In this document: positions 34,942 to 42,419 of the stretch, in pieces | Position numbering within the stretch: position 1 is the first letter of the stretch | How the letters are laid out: each line of letters starts with the position of its first letter | NCBI GenBank assembly: GCA_946558465.1 | Contig: CAMNTM010000002.1 | Location: forward strand, 62,001-126,000 | Reading direction: 5' to 3' | Origin: an uncultured Lachnospiraceae bacterium | GTDB lineage: Bacteria; Bacillota; Clostridia; Lachnospirales; Lachnospiraceae | Length of the DNA stretch: 64,000 nt | Translations under genes and position numbers: made by a program | The notes under the pieces: model-generated | What the model saw: only the letters and a program-made list of their open reading frames with translations | Databases searched by the model: none | Told to the model about the DNA's origin: nothing

Positions 34942-35709
34942 TCATTCTTCCTCATCATCCTCAAGAACTGTTCTTGCCTTCTTGACTTCCGATTCTACAG
35001 ACACCTTCTCCTTTATCTCATCTGCATAGCTCTTTTCTTTTTTCCCAATCTTTCTTGAATGCATCATAAACTGCACAAGCATGCCAAAAACTGCAAACAG
35101 CATGCCGGCTGCATAGCCGGCCCACACCGGAACTGCAAAATCTGCCGCTGTAGTCAAAAACATCCTAAACGATATACCCGACGATATTCCTCCGTTAAGA
35201 GCAGTAATTATAATAAGCATCGGCTCTGCAAATTTGACTGCAAAAACAGAAAGTATGAATGATATCACAAGCACAGCCGCACCTATTATTATCTCCCGGC
35301 TGCCAAATCCCATAGTAAAGGATAAAATTCCAAAATTTCCTCCCGCAAGTCCTGTCAGAGAAACAGCAAACGCCGTTGTTCCGGTAAATACCATACAGAA
35401 TACACCAAATTTATATAAAAAGAACGACAGCGCCGCAGTAACAGCAGCACACCCCAGCATGATTACGACAAAAACAGTCTTATCGACATTAATCACTGCT
35501 GCGATTGTGATACTTGCAGCAAGTCCGATTAAAAGAGCGTTTAACGTTATCAAAATCCTTGCAAGCTTCAAGCCTAAAAAGCAAAGTATGAGCCCGATAA
35601 TAACAGCAATAACAGATACTCCTGCGGACACCTTCCCTGCTATAAAAACAGAGGTTGGGCCATCCGCGCCCCCGATAATATTTTTACCAGACTCTATAAT
35701 TCCATTCAT
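34942..35709 (-). CDS. Polytopic membrane protein with GGADGPT signature
   Basis: The 255-residue protein starts with IIGGADGPTSVFIAGK, a motif resembling the GGADGPT signature of the sodium-pump decarboxylase beta subunit, followed by about seven hydrophobic helices (TMEM198/DUF4203-like arrangement) and a charged, acidic C-terminal tail of about 40 residues. The rest does not look like the decarboxylase subunit, which is longer and carries other motifs. The function is unknown. It is the first gene of a pair with the PHP protein. Confidence 0.6.
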   Translation of the reverse strand: MNGIIESGKNIIGGADGPTSVFIAGKVSAGVSVIAVIIGLILCFLGLKLARILITLNALLIGLAASITIAAVINVDKTVFVVIMLGCAAVTAALSFFLYKFGVFCMVFTGTTAFAVSLTGLAGGNFGILSFTMGFGSREIIIGAAVLVISFILSVFAVKFAEPMLIIITALNGGISSGISFRMFLTTAADFAVPVWAGYAAGMLFAVFGMLVQFMMHSRKIGKKEKSYADEIKEKVSVESEVKKARTVLEDDEEE

Positions 35710-35820
35710 ATGTATATTTTCTCCTTTGTCCCTTATTTATTTCTCTCCTGCAGTTATTATACCTCTAAAACAGGCGAATCGTAAACCTCTAATATTTTTC
35801 CATATGTCTTTCAAACCTCC

Positions 35821-36390
35821 TCATTTTACATCTTCTCTCAGCAAAGAATACATCTCCAAATCTACAATTCCTCTGTTCCTCCAAAAACTTACCTGTCTGA
35901 GCAGGCCCTCTCTTTTAAATCTGTTTTTTATAAGTACTTTTTTTGAGCAGATATTGTCCGGAAGAACCGTTGCCTGTACACGGTTTATACCGATCTCGTC
36001 AAAGAGGTATTCTGTCACAATATGGACGATTCTAGAAGCAATCCCCCGATTCCAGAGCTTTTCATTTACTCTATAGCCAATCTCCGCGGCATTTACCTCC
36101 CTGCTATAATCAAATATCTCTGCAGTTCCTATTACTCTCTCCGGATTTTCAGGAAGATATACACCCGCCATAATCCATCTTTCTTCAGAAAAATCTCTGT
36201 TTCCTATCTCGCATATAGCCCTTCTTATTGTTTCCTTGTTCTTAGTACGAAGAAAATCCGGTATGTATCTGTACATATTATTATTACTGAAAATTTCAAA
36301 TAAGGCCTCTGTATCTGATTCGGTCATTTTTCTGATTATAATATCCTCCGCAGCGATATACGGAAATCTCTCATATAAATCTCTGCTCAT
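35821..36390 (-). CDS. GNAT-family N-acetyltransferase (RimJ/RimL-like)
   Basis: A 189-residue acetyltransferase. It shows the N-terminal IIIRKMTESDTEALFEIF, the strand VIGTAEIFDYSREVNAAEIGYRVNEKLWNRGIAS (seen in part, acetyl-CoA site) and NRVQATVLPDNICSKKVLIKNRFKREG, as in the RimJ/RimL subgroup. The substrate could be a ribosomal protein, a small molecule or an antibiotic. It follows a Cys-rich gene by 2 bases and is co-transcribed with it. Confidence 0.85.
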   Translation of the reverse strand: MSRDLYERFPYIAAEDIIIRKMTESDTEALFEIFSNNNMYRYIPDFLRTKNKETIRRAICEIGNRDFSEERWIMAGVYLPENPERVIGTAEIFDYSREVNAAEIGYRVNEKLWNRGIASRIVHIVTEYLFDEIGINRVQATVLPDNICSKKVLIKNRFKREGLLRQVSFWRNRGIVDLEMYSLLREDVK

Positions 36391-36392
36391 AT

Positions 36393-36731
36393 TTACTTCT
36401 CCTGAAATTCTCTGTGGAGTACTTCATGAGGAGCTTCTATCTCATCTGCTATTGTATGCTCTGTCAATTCTGATAATAATCTGATTCTTCTATTAAGCAG
36501 ACCTCTCATGCAATTAGGCACATGCTCCTGATGAGCTCTATGTATTGCAACACATTCTTTACAGTTGCCATGATAACGACATGCTTTTTGGCATGGACAA
36601 TGATCCTTTTCTTTATACTCCCTGCGGAACGCAGACGCAAACTCCTCCTGCAGACGCAGACCTTCTTTTCGATTTCCCTTATGGAACTGCTCCATCGCAT
36701 CGAGCTCCTTCTGATTTCCTTCTATAATCAT
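36393..36731 (-). CDS. Cys-rich protein of unknown function
   Basis: A 112-residue protein whose middle (about 43-65) is rich in Cys and His: CPCQKAC, then YHGNCKEC, then HRAHQEHVPNC, which should bind zinc or another metal. The N terminus is helical and charged. I have seen this pattern in uncharacterised Clostridia proteins but cannot name a function. It precedes the GNAT gene and lies downstream of an orphan promoter-terminator unit that may act as its leader. Confidence 0.65.
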   Translation of the reverse strand: MIIEGNQKELDAMEQFHKGNRKEGLRLQEEFASAFRREYKEKDHCPCQKACRYHGNCKECVAIHRAHQEHVPNCMRGLLNRRIRLLSELTEHTIADEIEAPHEVLHREFQEK

Positions 36732-36836
36732 GCTTCTGCTCCTTTCTTTTATACAGCTTCATTATAGCACCAGGATTACATTACTGTCATTTACTTTTTG
36801 GCACATTTAAAACAGGGCCGCGCGGCAGAAAGCCAA

Positions 36837-36858
36837 AAGAAAAAGAGCCTGCGGCTCT
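36837..36858 (-). terminator. Terminator of the orphan transcript
   Basis: AGAGCC, a GCA loop and GGCTCT followed by TTTTTC on the minus strand form a compact Rho-independent terminator. Confidence 0.8.
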
Positions 36859-37082
36859 CTGATAGTCTATGCAATATACTTGCAGAGACGGGTATCAATT
36901 ATTTTCTAAAAGATACCCATCCCTACTGTGATACTTCAATCATTCTTTTACCTCTTTCTTTTGGTAATTTTAATTAATCATTTGAATATTTTGGTGGTCC
37001 GTACCTCCTTCTTCAAATTATAATAACAAACTTGATTTCCAACACCTATTTTTCTATCTTCTATCGCCGTCTGTTATTTTAT
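36838..37082 (-). ncRNA. Candidate small RNA or attenuated leader
   Basis: A near-consensus promoter and a terminator define a transcript of about 245 bases on the minus strand with no open frame above 10 codons. Inside are a 10-bp hairpin (GATGGGTATC / GATACCCGTC, 36887-36921) and an orphan GAAGGAGGTACGG ribosome-binding-like motif with no start codon nearby. It could be an independent small RNA, or a leader whose terminator is bypassed to express the Cys-rich and GNAT genes 100 bases downstream. The AT-rich remainder of the 480-base gap holds nothing else that I can name. Confidence 0.5.
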
Positions 37083-37088
37083 GACTTA

Positions 37089-37117
37089 ATAATAAACCAT
37101 TAACTTTATTTTGTCAA
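37089..37117 (-). promoter_or_regulatory. Promoter of the orphan transcript
   Basis: TTGACA, a 17-base spacer and TATTAT on the minus strand, one of the best promoter matches in the window. Confidence 0.75.
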
Positions 37118-37165
37118 TATCTTTTTTATATATTTTTTTATTATCTGTTAATTTTATCTGATATA

Positions 37166-37196
37166 AAAAAAGAACACCTCCGCTGAGATGCTCCCT
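37166..37196 (-). terminator. Terminator of the DUF6465-type gene
   Basis: On the minus strand an AGCATCTC / GGAGGTGTT hairpin with G-T pairs is followed by seven T's, about 20-50 bases after the stop. Confidence 0.65.
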
Positions 37197-37214
37197 TCCC
37201 ATTTCAACTACACA

Positions 37215-37634
37215 TTAAAATGCAACGGCCCCTGTATCTGTACCGTTAATGACATAATATACAGCTGCCTCTTCTGGTTTTATGTAAAGCTCCATAGACT
37301 TAATATCTCCAACCTTTTTGCCTGACTTTGTCCATGCTTTTTTCACACTTGCAATCATGTCTTTTTCTTCTACCTGCTTCCCGCAATACTCAACAACTGC
37401 CCTTACCTTCATCTCTTTCTTTGCTACAGTTTTTTTAGCTGTCGTTTTCTTAACTGTGGCTTTCTTTTCAGATGTTGTCTCAGCAGCTGTCGTCTTCTTC
37501 TCTTCTGGCTTTTCAACTACCTTTTCTGGTGTGGAAGATTTTACCGGCTCAGTCTTCACTGTCTCTGCCTTCACTGGTGATGCCTTTACAGTTCCGGTTT
37601 TCTTAGTTACTGTTGTTCCTTTTTTTGTTGCCAT
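37215..37634 (-). CDS. DUF6465-type protein with Lys/Ala/Thr-rich tail
   Basis: The 139-residue protein has a histone-H1-like N-terminal half (residues 1-75, rich in Lys, Thr, Val, Ala, with KKTTAKKTVAKK) and a conserved C-terminal half, VRAVVEYCGKQVEEKDM ... IKPEEAAVYYVINGT, which I recognise as a domain of unknown function common in Lachnospiraceae (DUF6465, from memory). The basic tail may bind nucleic acid. It has its own promoter and a strong GAGGAGG site, so it is probably well expressed. Confidence 0.78.
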   Translation of the reverse strand: MATKKGTTVTKKTGTVKASPVKAETVKTEPVKSSTPEKVVEKPEEKKTTAAETTSEKKATVKKTTAKKTVAKKEMKVRAVVEYCGKQVEEKDMIASVKKAWTKSGKKVGDIKSMELYIKPEEAAVYYVINGTDTGAVAF

Positions 37635-37677
37635 GATAATTCCTCCTCATATACACATATGACAGCTAACAGAGTTA

Positions 37678-37705
37678 ATTATAACACATTATTGGGGAAA
37701 TGCAA
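37678..37705 (-). promoter_or_regulatory. Promoter of the DUF6465-type gene
   Basis: TTGCAT, a 16-base spacer and a consensus TATAAT lie on the minus strand about 45 bases before the start. Confidence 0.65.
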
Positions 37706-37747
37706 TTTATATTTTCCGAATGTTTTGTCGATATTTGACAATAAAAA

Positions 37748-37776
37748 TTGAAATTTGTTGTGAAAACTGCTATGAT
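37748..37776 (+). promoter_or_regulatory. Promoter of the repeat-containing membrane protein
   Basis: TTGAAA, 17 bases and TATGAT lie about 40 bases before the ATG at 37816 and diverge from the DUF6465 promoter. Confidence 0.7.
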
Positions 37777-37815
37777 AGATTTAGGGTACATAGATTTACT
37801 AGGGAGGTATAAAAA

Positions 37816-38385
37816 ATGTCAAAGGGAAACACAGAAACAGTATCAGGTAATACTTCCATCGACAACGCTCCGGAAATCTCAGAAAAAAAACAGGAGCCGG
37901 CTAACACGGAAGATTCAAAACAGGAACTTTCTAATACGGAAGAACCAGCACAGCAATCTTCCAATACGGAAGAACCAGCGCAGAAACTGTCTAAAACAGA
38001 AGAAGCTGAACCAGAACTGTCTAAAATGAAAGAAGCAAAAGAAGCTTTAAAAGAAAACGAAGCCTATGAAAAGCTTTATACTGATATTCTTGAGCATTTC
38101 CGCTCCTTTTCTCCTGCAGAACAAATTGCCGGAAAGATTACCGAGGAGCATATTACAGAATATCTGGAAGCGAACCGGGAAGAACGCATCCAGCAGTACA
38201 AAGAACGGCGGGAGAAGCGTTTGATCGCAGCCCTTGAGCTGTTTGCAGTTCTCGGAACTATCATAGCAACTGTCAACTTTCTCCGCAATGATCCGGCTAT
38301 ACTGGTAAATATCCTGTATATTATCGGCGCTCTCGGAGCCTTTTTCCTTTGGAAGCATCCGCGCGATAAGGAAGATAAGAATTAA
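37816..38385 (+). CDS. Membrane protein with N-terminal acidic decapeptide repeats
   Basis: The 189-residue protein has a charged N-terminal half with four tandem 10-residue units (TEDSKQELSN, TEEPAQQSSN, TEEPAQKLSK, TEEAEPELSK; residues 31-70), a helical region (75-135), and two membrane helices near 140-157 and 162-176. No family is recognised. GGGAGG precedes the ATG. The stand-alone gene has its own promoter and a terminator. Confidence 0.65.
   Translation: MSKGNTETVSGNTSIDNAPEISEKKQEPANTEDSKQELSNTEEPAQQSSNTEEPAQKLSKTEEAEPELSKMKEAKEALKENEAYEKLYTDILEHFRSFSPAEQIAGKITEEHITEYLEANREERIQQYKERREKRLIAALELFAVLGTIIATVNFLRNDPAILVNILYIIGALGAFFLWKHPRDKEDKN
37906..38025 (+). repeat. Four tandem 30-base repeats in a coding region
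   Basis: In-frame 30-base units encode TE(D/E)-type decapeptides. Units two and three are almost identical at DNA level, so copy number may vary between strains. Confidence 0.7.
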
Positions 38386-38414
38386 TATTCTATATTGATC
38401 TAAAAGAAAACAAA

Positions 38415-38474
38415 AAGAAGGAATAAAAACAGCAGTGCAGCCTTTTCTGCCGCCAGTTCTATTCCTTCTTTTAT
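38415..38474. terminator. Bidirectional terminator
   Basis: AAGAAGGAATA and TATTCCTTCTT arms enclose a GC-richer interior, with A-rich and T-rich flanks, between two convergent genes. Confidence 0.65.
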
Positions 38475-38487
38475 TTACTTACAAAAA

Positions 38488-39351
38488 TCAGAAAATCAGC
38501 TCTGCCAGCAGGCCTGCCGCTGTTCCTATGGCAAACAGCACACCCAGTATCTTAAGATTTTCTTTTTTATTTTGATTCATTTTGAACAGCACAACAAGCC
38601 CCGCTCCTGCTCCCGTACTTAGTCCTGCTATAACAGAAGCAAAAGATATAGCTCCATTCAGATACAGCTCTGTCAGCATCACAGAAGCGGCACAATTCGG
38701 AATCATGCCGACAACTGCTGACGCGGCCGGCTGAAGCCATGTATCTCCAAGCAGTATTTCCGAAAGCCCCTGGACTCCGATTACCTCTATACAGAAATTA
38801 AGAAAAATCGTAAAAATAAAAAGATAGATAAAGATTTTTACTGTATGGCGCAGAGCAGGCCGCAGAATCCCTGCCTGATGCTCATGACATCCGCAGTGTG
38901 CACACAGATTCCCCTCCTCCTTTGGAACAAAAATATATTTTCCAAGAAAAAAATCCACACCATATCCCGCCGTCACTGCAATCACCAGTTTTACTGCCAA
39001 CAGAAGAAGAACTTCTTTTCCCTGCCCCGGATTGCCCAGAATAATAAGAACCGCCTCATCTGAGGTGGCGACAAACACTGAAATTAACGTGCCTGCCGAG
39101 ATAATCCCGCCTGCATACAGATTCGCGGACAGAACCGAAAAACCACACTGCGGAATACAGCCGGCAGCGGCACCTAAAACCGGCCCGGCCTTCCCCAGCT
39201 TTGCAAAAGCTCTTGCCGTAAATTCTGCCGAATGATGTTCCAACGCTTCTATAATAAGAAATGCAACAAACAGAAACGGGAGCATCCTGGAAACATCTGC
39301 TCCCGCATCCAATAAAATCTCTTCTATCAAATTCCGTCTCCTAACCGTCAA
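38488..39351 (-). CDS. ArsP_2/ManT-like permease (putative manganese or arsenic transporter)
   Basis: The 287-residue membrane protein of about eight to ten helices has two similar motifs, GCIPQCGFSVL (63-73) and GMIPNCAASVM (about 215-225), as in the ArsP_2/putative manganese transporter family. A loop near 150-160 carries CAHCGCHEH, a likely metal-binding site. The transported ion is not known. It overlaps the cysteine desulfidase gene by 11 bases, so the two are coupled. Confidence 0.78.
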   Translation of the reverse strand: MTVRRRNLIEEILLDAGADVSRMLPFLFVAFLIIEALEHHSAEFTARAFAKLGKAGPVLGAAAGCIPQCGFSVLSANLYAGGIISAGTLISVFVATSDEAVLIILGNPGQGKEVLLLLAVKLVIAVTAGYGVDFFLGKYIFVPKEEGNLCAHCGCHEHQAGILRPALRHTVKIFIYLFIFTIFLNFCIEVIGVQGLSEILLGDTWLQPAASAVVGMIPNCAASVMLTELYLNGAISFASVIAGLSTGAGAGLVVLFKMNQNKKENLKILGVLFAIGTAAGLLAELIF

Positions 39352-40618
39352 TCATCATCTTAATTATCTCTTCGTTGGTTTCCTTCATACCTTCTTTTCC
39401 CAGTCGTCCAATATTACGGATTGTCGCTTCCACACCTTTTGTAACAATTCCATCGCCGCTGTGGAATTCCTGCCCTCTGATATACATATTATACCCCAAA
39501 ATTCCGGCGTCAACCGATGAAGCTATCTTGGCGGCACAGGAAGCTTTGGCCCCGTCGCACACAATTCCGGAAACAATAGCAAGCGCGTTCACAACCGTAT
39601 GAATAATTTCCTCATACCCTCCGCCGCAGAGAAATGCAATACCTGCTCCGGCTGCTGCACCCGCACTCACTGCTCCGCAGTATGCAGACAATCTTCCGAT
39701 CCCCGTTTTCTGATGTATAGCTACCAGATTAGAAAGGACAAGAGCACGATACATCTTTTCCTCACCGGTTTTCCACTCCTTTGCATACTCTATAACCGGA
39801 ATCGAACAGGTAATTCCCTGATTGCCGCTTCCTGAATTGATGATTACCGGAAGCTCACAGCCGTTCATTCTTGCATCGGAACCGGCAGCAGCCTTTGCCT
39901 TTGCCCTTGTACGGATATCATCTCCATAGGTATCCAAAAGCACACTTCCGATATTTGCACCATATTTTCCTTTTAATCCCTCTTCTGAAATCGCCGTATT
40001 ATACGCAATCTGTCTGTCCAGCACCTCTTTTACATCGCAGATATCTACTGTCTGGCAGAACTCCCATATATCTTTCATATTAAGGATGCTTCTGTCCGTC
40101 AGGCCCTCTTCCGTCTCACCCTGTATTTTAGTTTCTTCAAGAATCCTGCCGTTCTTTTCTATAAGCACAATATTCGTATGATAATTAGCAATCCGTACCT
40201 TTGCATATTCTCCGCACTTAGATACTGTAACAATAATATCAAATGTAATACCATTATCAATGTGTTCTACCTTAATCTCGGCACTCTCAAGGAATTCTCT
40301 CATCTTTCGTATCTCTTCCTTCGACACCTCTGCGATAACCTCTAATTCCTTTTCTGCCTTCCCCGCAACAATACCCGCTGCAGCGGCCGCCGGAATTCCC
40401 CTTAAGTTATCTGTATTCGGTACAATAACACTCTTTACATTCTTAATAATACTCCCGCTTGCCTCTACATATACCTTATCCGGTAATTGTCCAAGCACTT
40501 CTCTTGCCTTTGCCGCAGCATAAGCAAGTGCAATGGGTTCCGTACAGCCCATAGCCGGAACCAGCTCTTCTTCCAGAATCTTTACATATGACCAGTAATT
40601 TCCTGCTTCTTTATTCAA
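39341..40618 (-). CDS. cyuA: L-cysteine desulfidase (CyuA/YhaM family)
   Basis: An iron-sulfur enzyme that breaks L-cysteine into pyruvate, ammonia and sulfide, related to serine dehydratase alpha chains. Signatures are VPAMGCTEPIALA near the N terminus, NSGSGNQGIT, and CDGAKASCAAKIASSVDAG, with the cluster cysteines. I place the start at TTG 40618, preceded by GGGAGG 8 bases upstream, giving 425 residues; a longer frame overlaps the upstream gene. In other genomes cyuA lies beside the cysteine permease cyuP, which is absent here; a metal permease follows instead. Confidence 0.85.
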   Translation of the reverse strand: MNKEAGNYWSYVKILEEELVPAMGCTEPIALAYAAAKAREVLGQLPDKVYVEASGSIIKNVKSVIVPNTDNLRGIPAAAAAGIVAGKAEKELEVIAEVSKEEIRKMREFLESAEIKVEHIDNGITFDIIVTVSKCGEYAKVRIANYHTNIVLIEKNGRILEETKIQGETEEGLTDRSILNMKDIWEFCQTVDICDVKEVLDRQIAYNTAISEEGLKGKYGANIGSVLLDTYGDDIRTRAKAKAAAGSDARMNGCELPVIINSGSGNQGITCSIPVIEYAKEWKTGEEKMYRALVLSNLVAIHQKTGIGRLSAYCGAVSAGAAAGAGIAFLCGGGYEEIIHTVVNALAIVSGIVCDGAKASCAAKIASSVDAGILGYNMYIRGQEFHSGDGIVTKGVEATIRNIGRLGKEGMKETNEEIIKMMIDG

Positions 40619-40646
40619 GCTCTTATCCTCCCAAAACACTGTTTTT

Positions 40647-41267
40647 CTACTGCAGCTTATACACTGCTTCAAGCATGTCCACCGTATTTTCTATCCCCAG
40701 ACGGCTGACATTTAAAAGCATCTGATGAGAATCTATGTCTCCCCAGAAGAGACCGGTATGAGATTCATAGTAATTCCGTCTCTCCCTGTCAACCTTTTTG
40801 ATCTTATCCTCTGCCTTGCGCTCTGATAAGTCATACCGCTCTGCAATCCGCTTAATTCTGTCCTCAATATCAGCACAGATAAACACATTGATGCAGTCTG
40901 CCTGATCCTTCAGCACATAGTCTGCACATCTTCCCACAAAGACACAGGGCCCCTGTCCGGCCAGCTTGCGGATAATCTCGCATTGAAGCTCGTATACCTG
41001 CTCACTGAGCGGCTGGCTGGTCTCATTCTTTTTAATGGAAGATGTATACTCCAGGGAAGACATCACAAATCCCTTCAAGAAACTGTTCAAGGTTGTCTCA
41101 TCTACCGCTCTCGCTGTCTCCTCACGTATATCCAGTTTTTCTGCTGCCATCCTCACCAGATTGTTATCATATAGTGGAATATCAAGCCTCGTTGCCAAAA
41201 GATTCCCAATCTCATGCCCGCCGCTTCCGAATTCACGGCCTATGGTAACCACTTTATTTTTCATCAT
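40647..41267 (-). CDS. Cytidylate-kinase-like protein
   Basis: A 206-residue P-loop protein of the cytidylate-kinase-like family. The phosphate loop is TIGREFGSGGHEIG, with VFVGRCADYVL and DRERRNYY as further landmarks. It lacks the standard CMK substrate motifs, so the true substrate is uncertain. The ATG at 41267 has GGAGGG upstream, deciding it over a frame starting at 41291. cyuA follows after 28 bases. Confidence 0.8.
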   Translation of the reverse strand: MMKNKVVTIGREFGSGGHEIGNLLATRLDIPLYDNNLVRMAAEKLDIREETARAVDETTLNSFLKGFVMSSLEYTSSIKKNETSQPLSEQVYELQCEIIRKLAGQGPCVFVGRCADYVLKDQADCINVFICADIEDRIKRIAERYDLSERKAEDKIKKVDRERRNYYESHTGLFWGDIDSHQMLLNVSRLGIENTVDMLEAVYKLQ

Positions 41268-41344
41268 AACAAATCCCTCCTTTACATTCAATCTCCATTT
41301 TATCTATAAAACTATTATAACGCATCTGAAAGTTTTTTTAAATT

Positions 41345-41390
41345 AAAAAATAAGAACCCTTCCTCTTTTTGAGGAAAGATTCTTACTTTT
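41345..41390 (-). terminator. Terminator at the end of the ureide gene run
   Basis: AAGAATCTTTCCTC and GAGGAAGGGTTCTT arms around an AAAAA loop, followed by ATTTTTTA on the minus strand, lie just after the XRE-FadR regulator. Confidence 0.85.
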
Positions 41391-41394
41391 ATGC

Positions 41395-42393
41395 TTATCT
41401 ATAATTATACCGGTCTATCGAGCGCTCCAAATGCTCTTCCATCGCATTTGACGCTCCTTTCGCATCCCTTGCCAGTATAAGTCCATATATCTTCTGATGT
41501 TCATCGTATATCTCCTGAAGCTGCCTCTCCGTAACCATACCGCTTCCGCTGACATGCCTCATAAGGTTGCTGATTGTCTGTATCATACTATATATGACTA
41601 AATTACCCGAACATTCTGCAATACAGACATGAAATTCCAGATCCGCATCCAAAAATTCCTTATAATCCTTCTCAATATAGGCCTTATGAATCCTATGTGA
41701 AATATCATACAGCTTATCAAGAAATTCCTCATTTGTACAGGAGGCCGCAAGAAACGCTGCTCTGACTTCCATCAGATTCCGTACTTCTATAATATTATCG
41801 ATCTGACTTCCATTTAAAAACAAAGACCAGGACAAAGGAACAATAAAGAAATCAGCCTCTTTGTTACTAATATAGGTCCCCTGCCCGGGGCGTATATCAA
41901 TCATGCCCAGTACATCTAATACCTTAAGCGCCTCCCGTATGGCAGAACGCCCGACGCCAAGCTTTGCTGCCAGCACTCTGTCCGATTCTATCTTATCACC
42001 CTTTTTCAGTCTTTTTTCAAAAATCTGTTCAGCAAAATACATGGTAAGACGATTTAAAAGATGGTTAATACTTCCTTTCTTACCTCCATTCTTACCCGCT
42101 GCATCCTGCTTCGCATCATCTGGAAGAAGCATATGAATTTTCTCAGTAAACTCTTCCGACGGAAGAGAAAACAACATGGAATCTATACCAAGATTTCCAC
42201 ATACTGCAAGTATCACTTCATTCAGTCTCGGACCATCTTTTGACTCCAGATTAGACAGCGTTGCAATACTCATAGACGGCTTCCCTTCCGGTGTAGATAA
42301 GAAACGCGTGATAAATTCTTTCTGAGTAAGTCTTAACGCTCTGCGCAGCAGACGAAGATTATCCTTCTTGTATACTGGGTTTAATTCTGACAT
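41395..42393 (-). CDS. XRE-FadR (GntR) fusion transcriptional regulator of the ureide genes
   Basis: The 332-residue protein fuses two DNA-binding domains. Residues 11-75 form an XRE-type helix-turn-helix (LRLLRRALRLTQKEF, SIATLSNLES). A basic, low-complexity linker (90-108) follows. Residues 110-178 are a GntR winged helix (DRVLAAKLGVGRSAIREALKVLD, with RPGQGTYIS), and 195-325 an all-helical FadR-type ligand domain (DLEFHVCIAECSGN, EHQKIYGLILARDA). Typical FadR regulators are 220-250 residues, so the XRE part is an addition. It ends the ureide run 26 bases after allC and probably senses a ureide intermediate. Whether it represses or activates is not shown. Confidence 0.85.
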   Translation of the reverse strand: MSELNPVYKKDNLRLLRRALRLTQKEFITRFLSTPEGKPSMSIATLSNLESKDGPRLNEVILAVCGNLGIDSMLFSLPSEEFTEKIHMLLPDDAKQDAAGKNGGKKGSINHLLNRLTMYFAEQIFEKRLKKGDKIESDRVLAAKLGVGRSAIREALKVLDVLGMIDIRPGQGTYISNKEADFFIVPLSWSLFLNGSQIDNIIEVRNLMEVRAAFLAASCTNEEFLDKLYDISHRIHKAYIEKDYKEFLDADLEFHVCIAECSGNLVIYSMIQTISNLMRHVSGSGMVTERQLQEIYDEHQKIYGLILARDAKGASNAMEEHLERSIDRYNYR

Positions 42394-42419
42394 ACATCTC
42401 TCCGTTTCTTATGTAAGTA

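Noticed and set aside
37903..38030. Tandem repeats considered as a CRISPR or minisatellite array
   Set aside because: The units are in frame, 30 bases with no spacers, and encode a decapeptide repeat.
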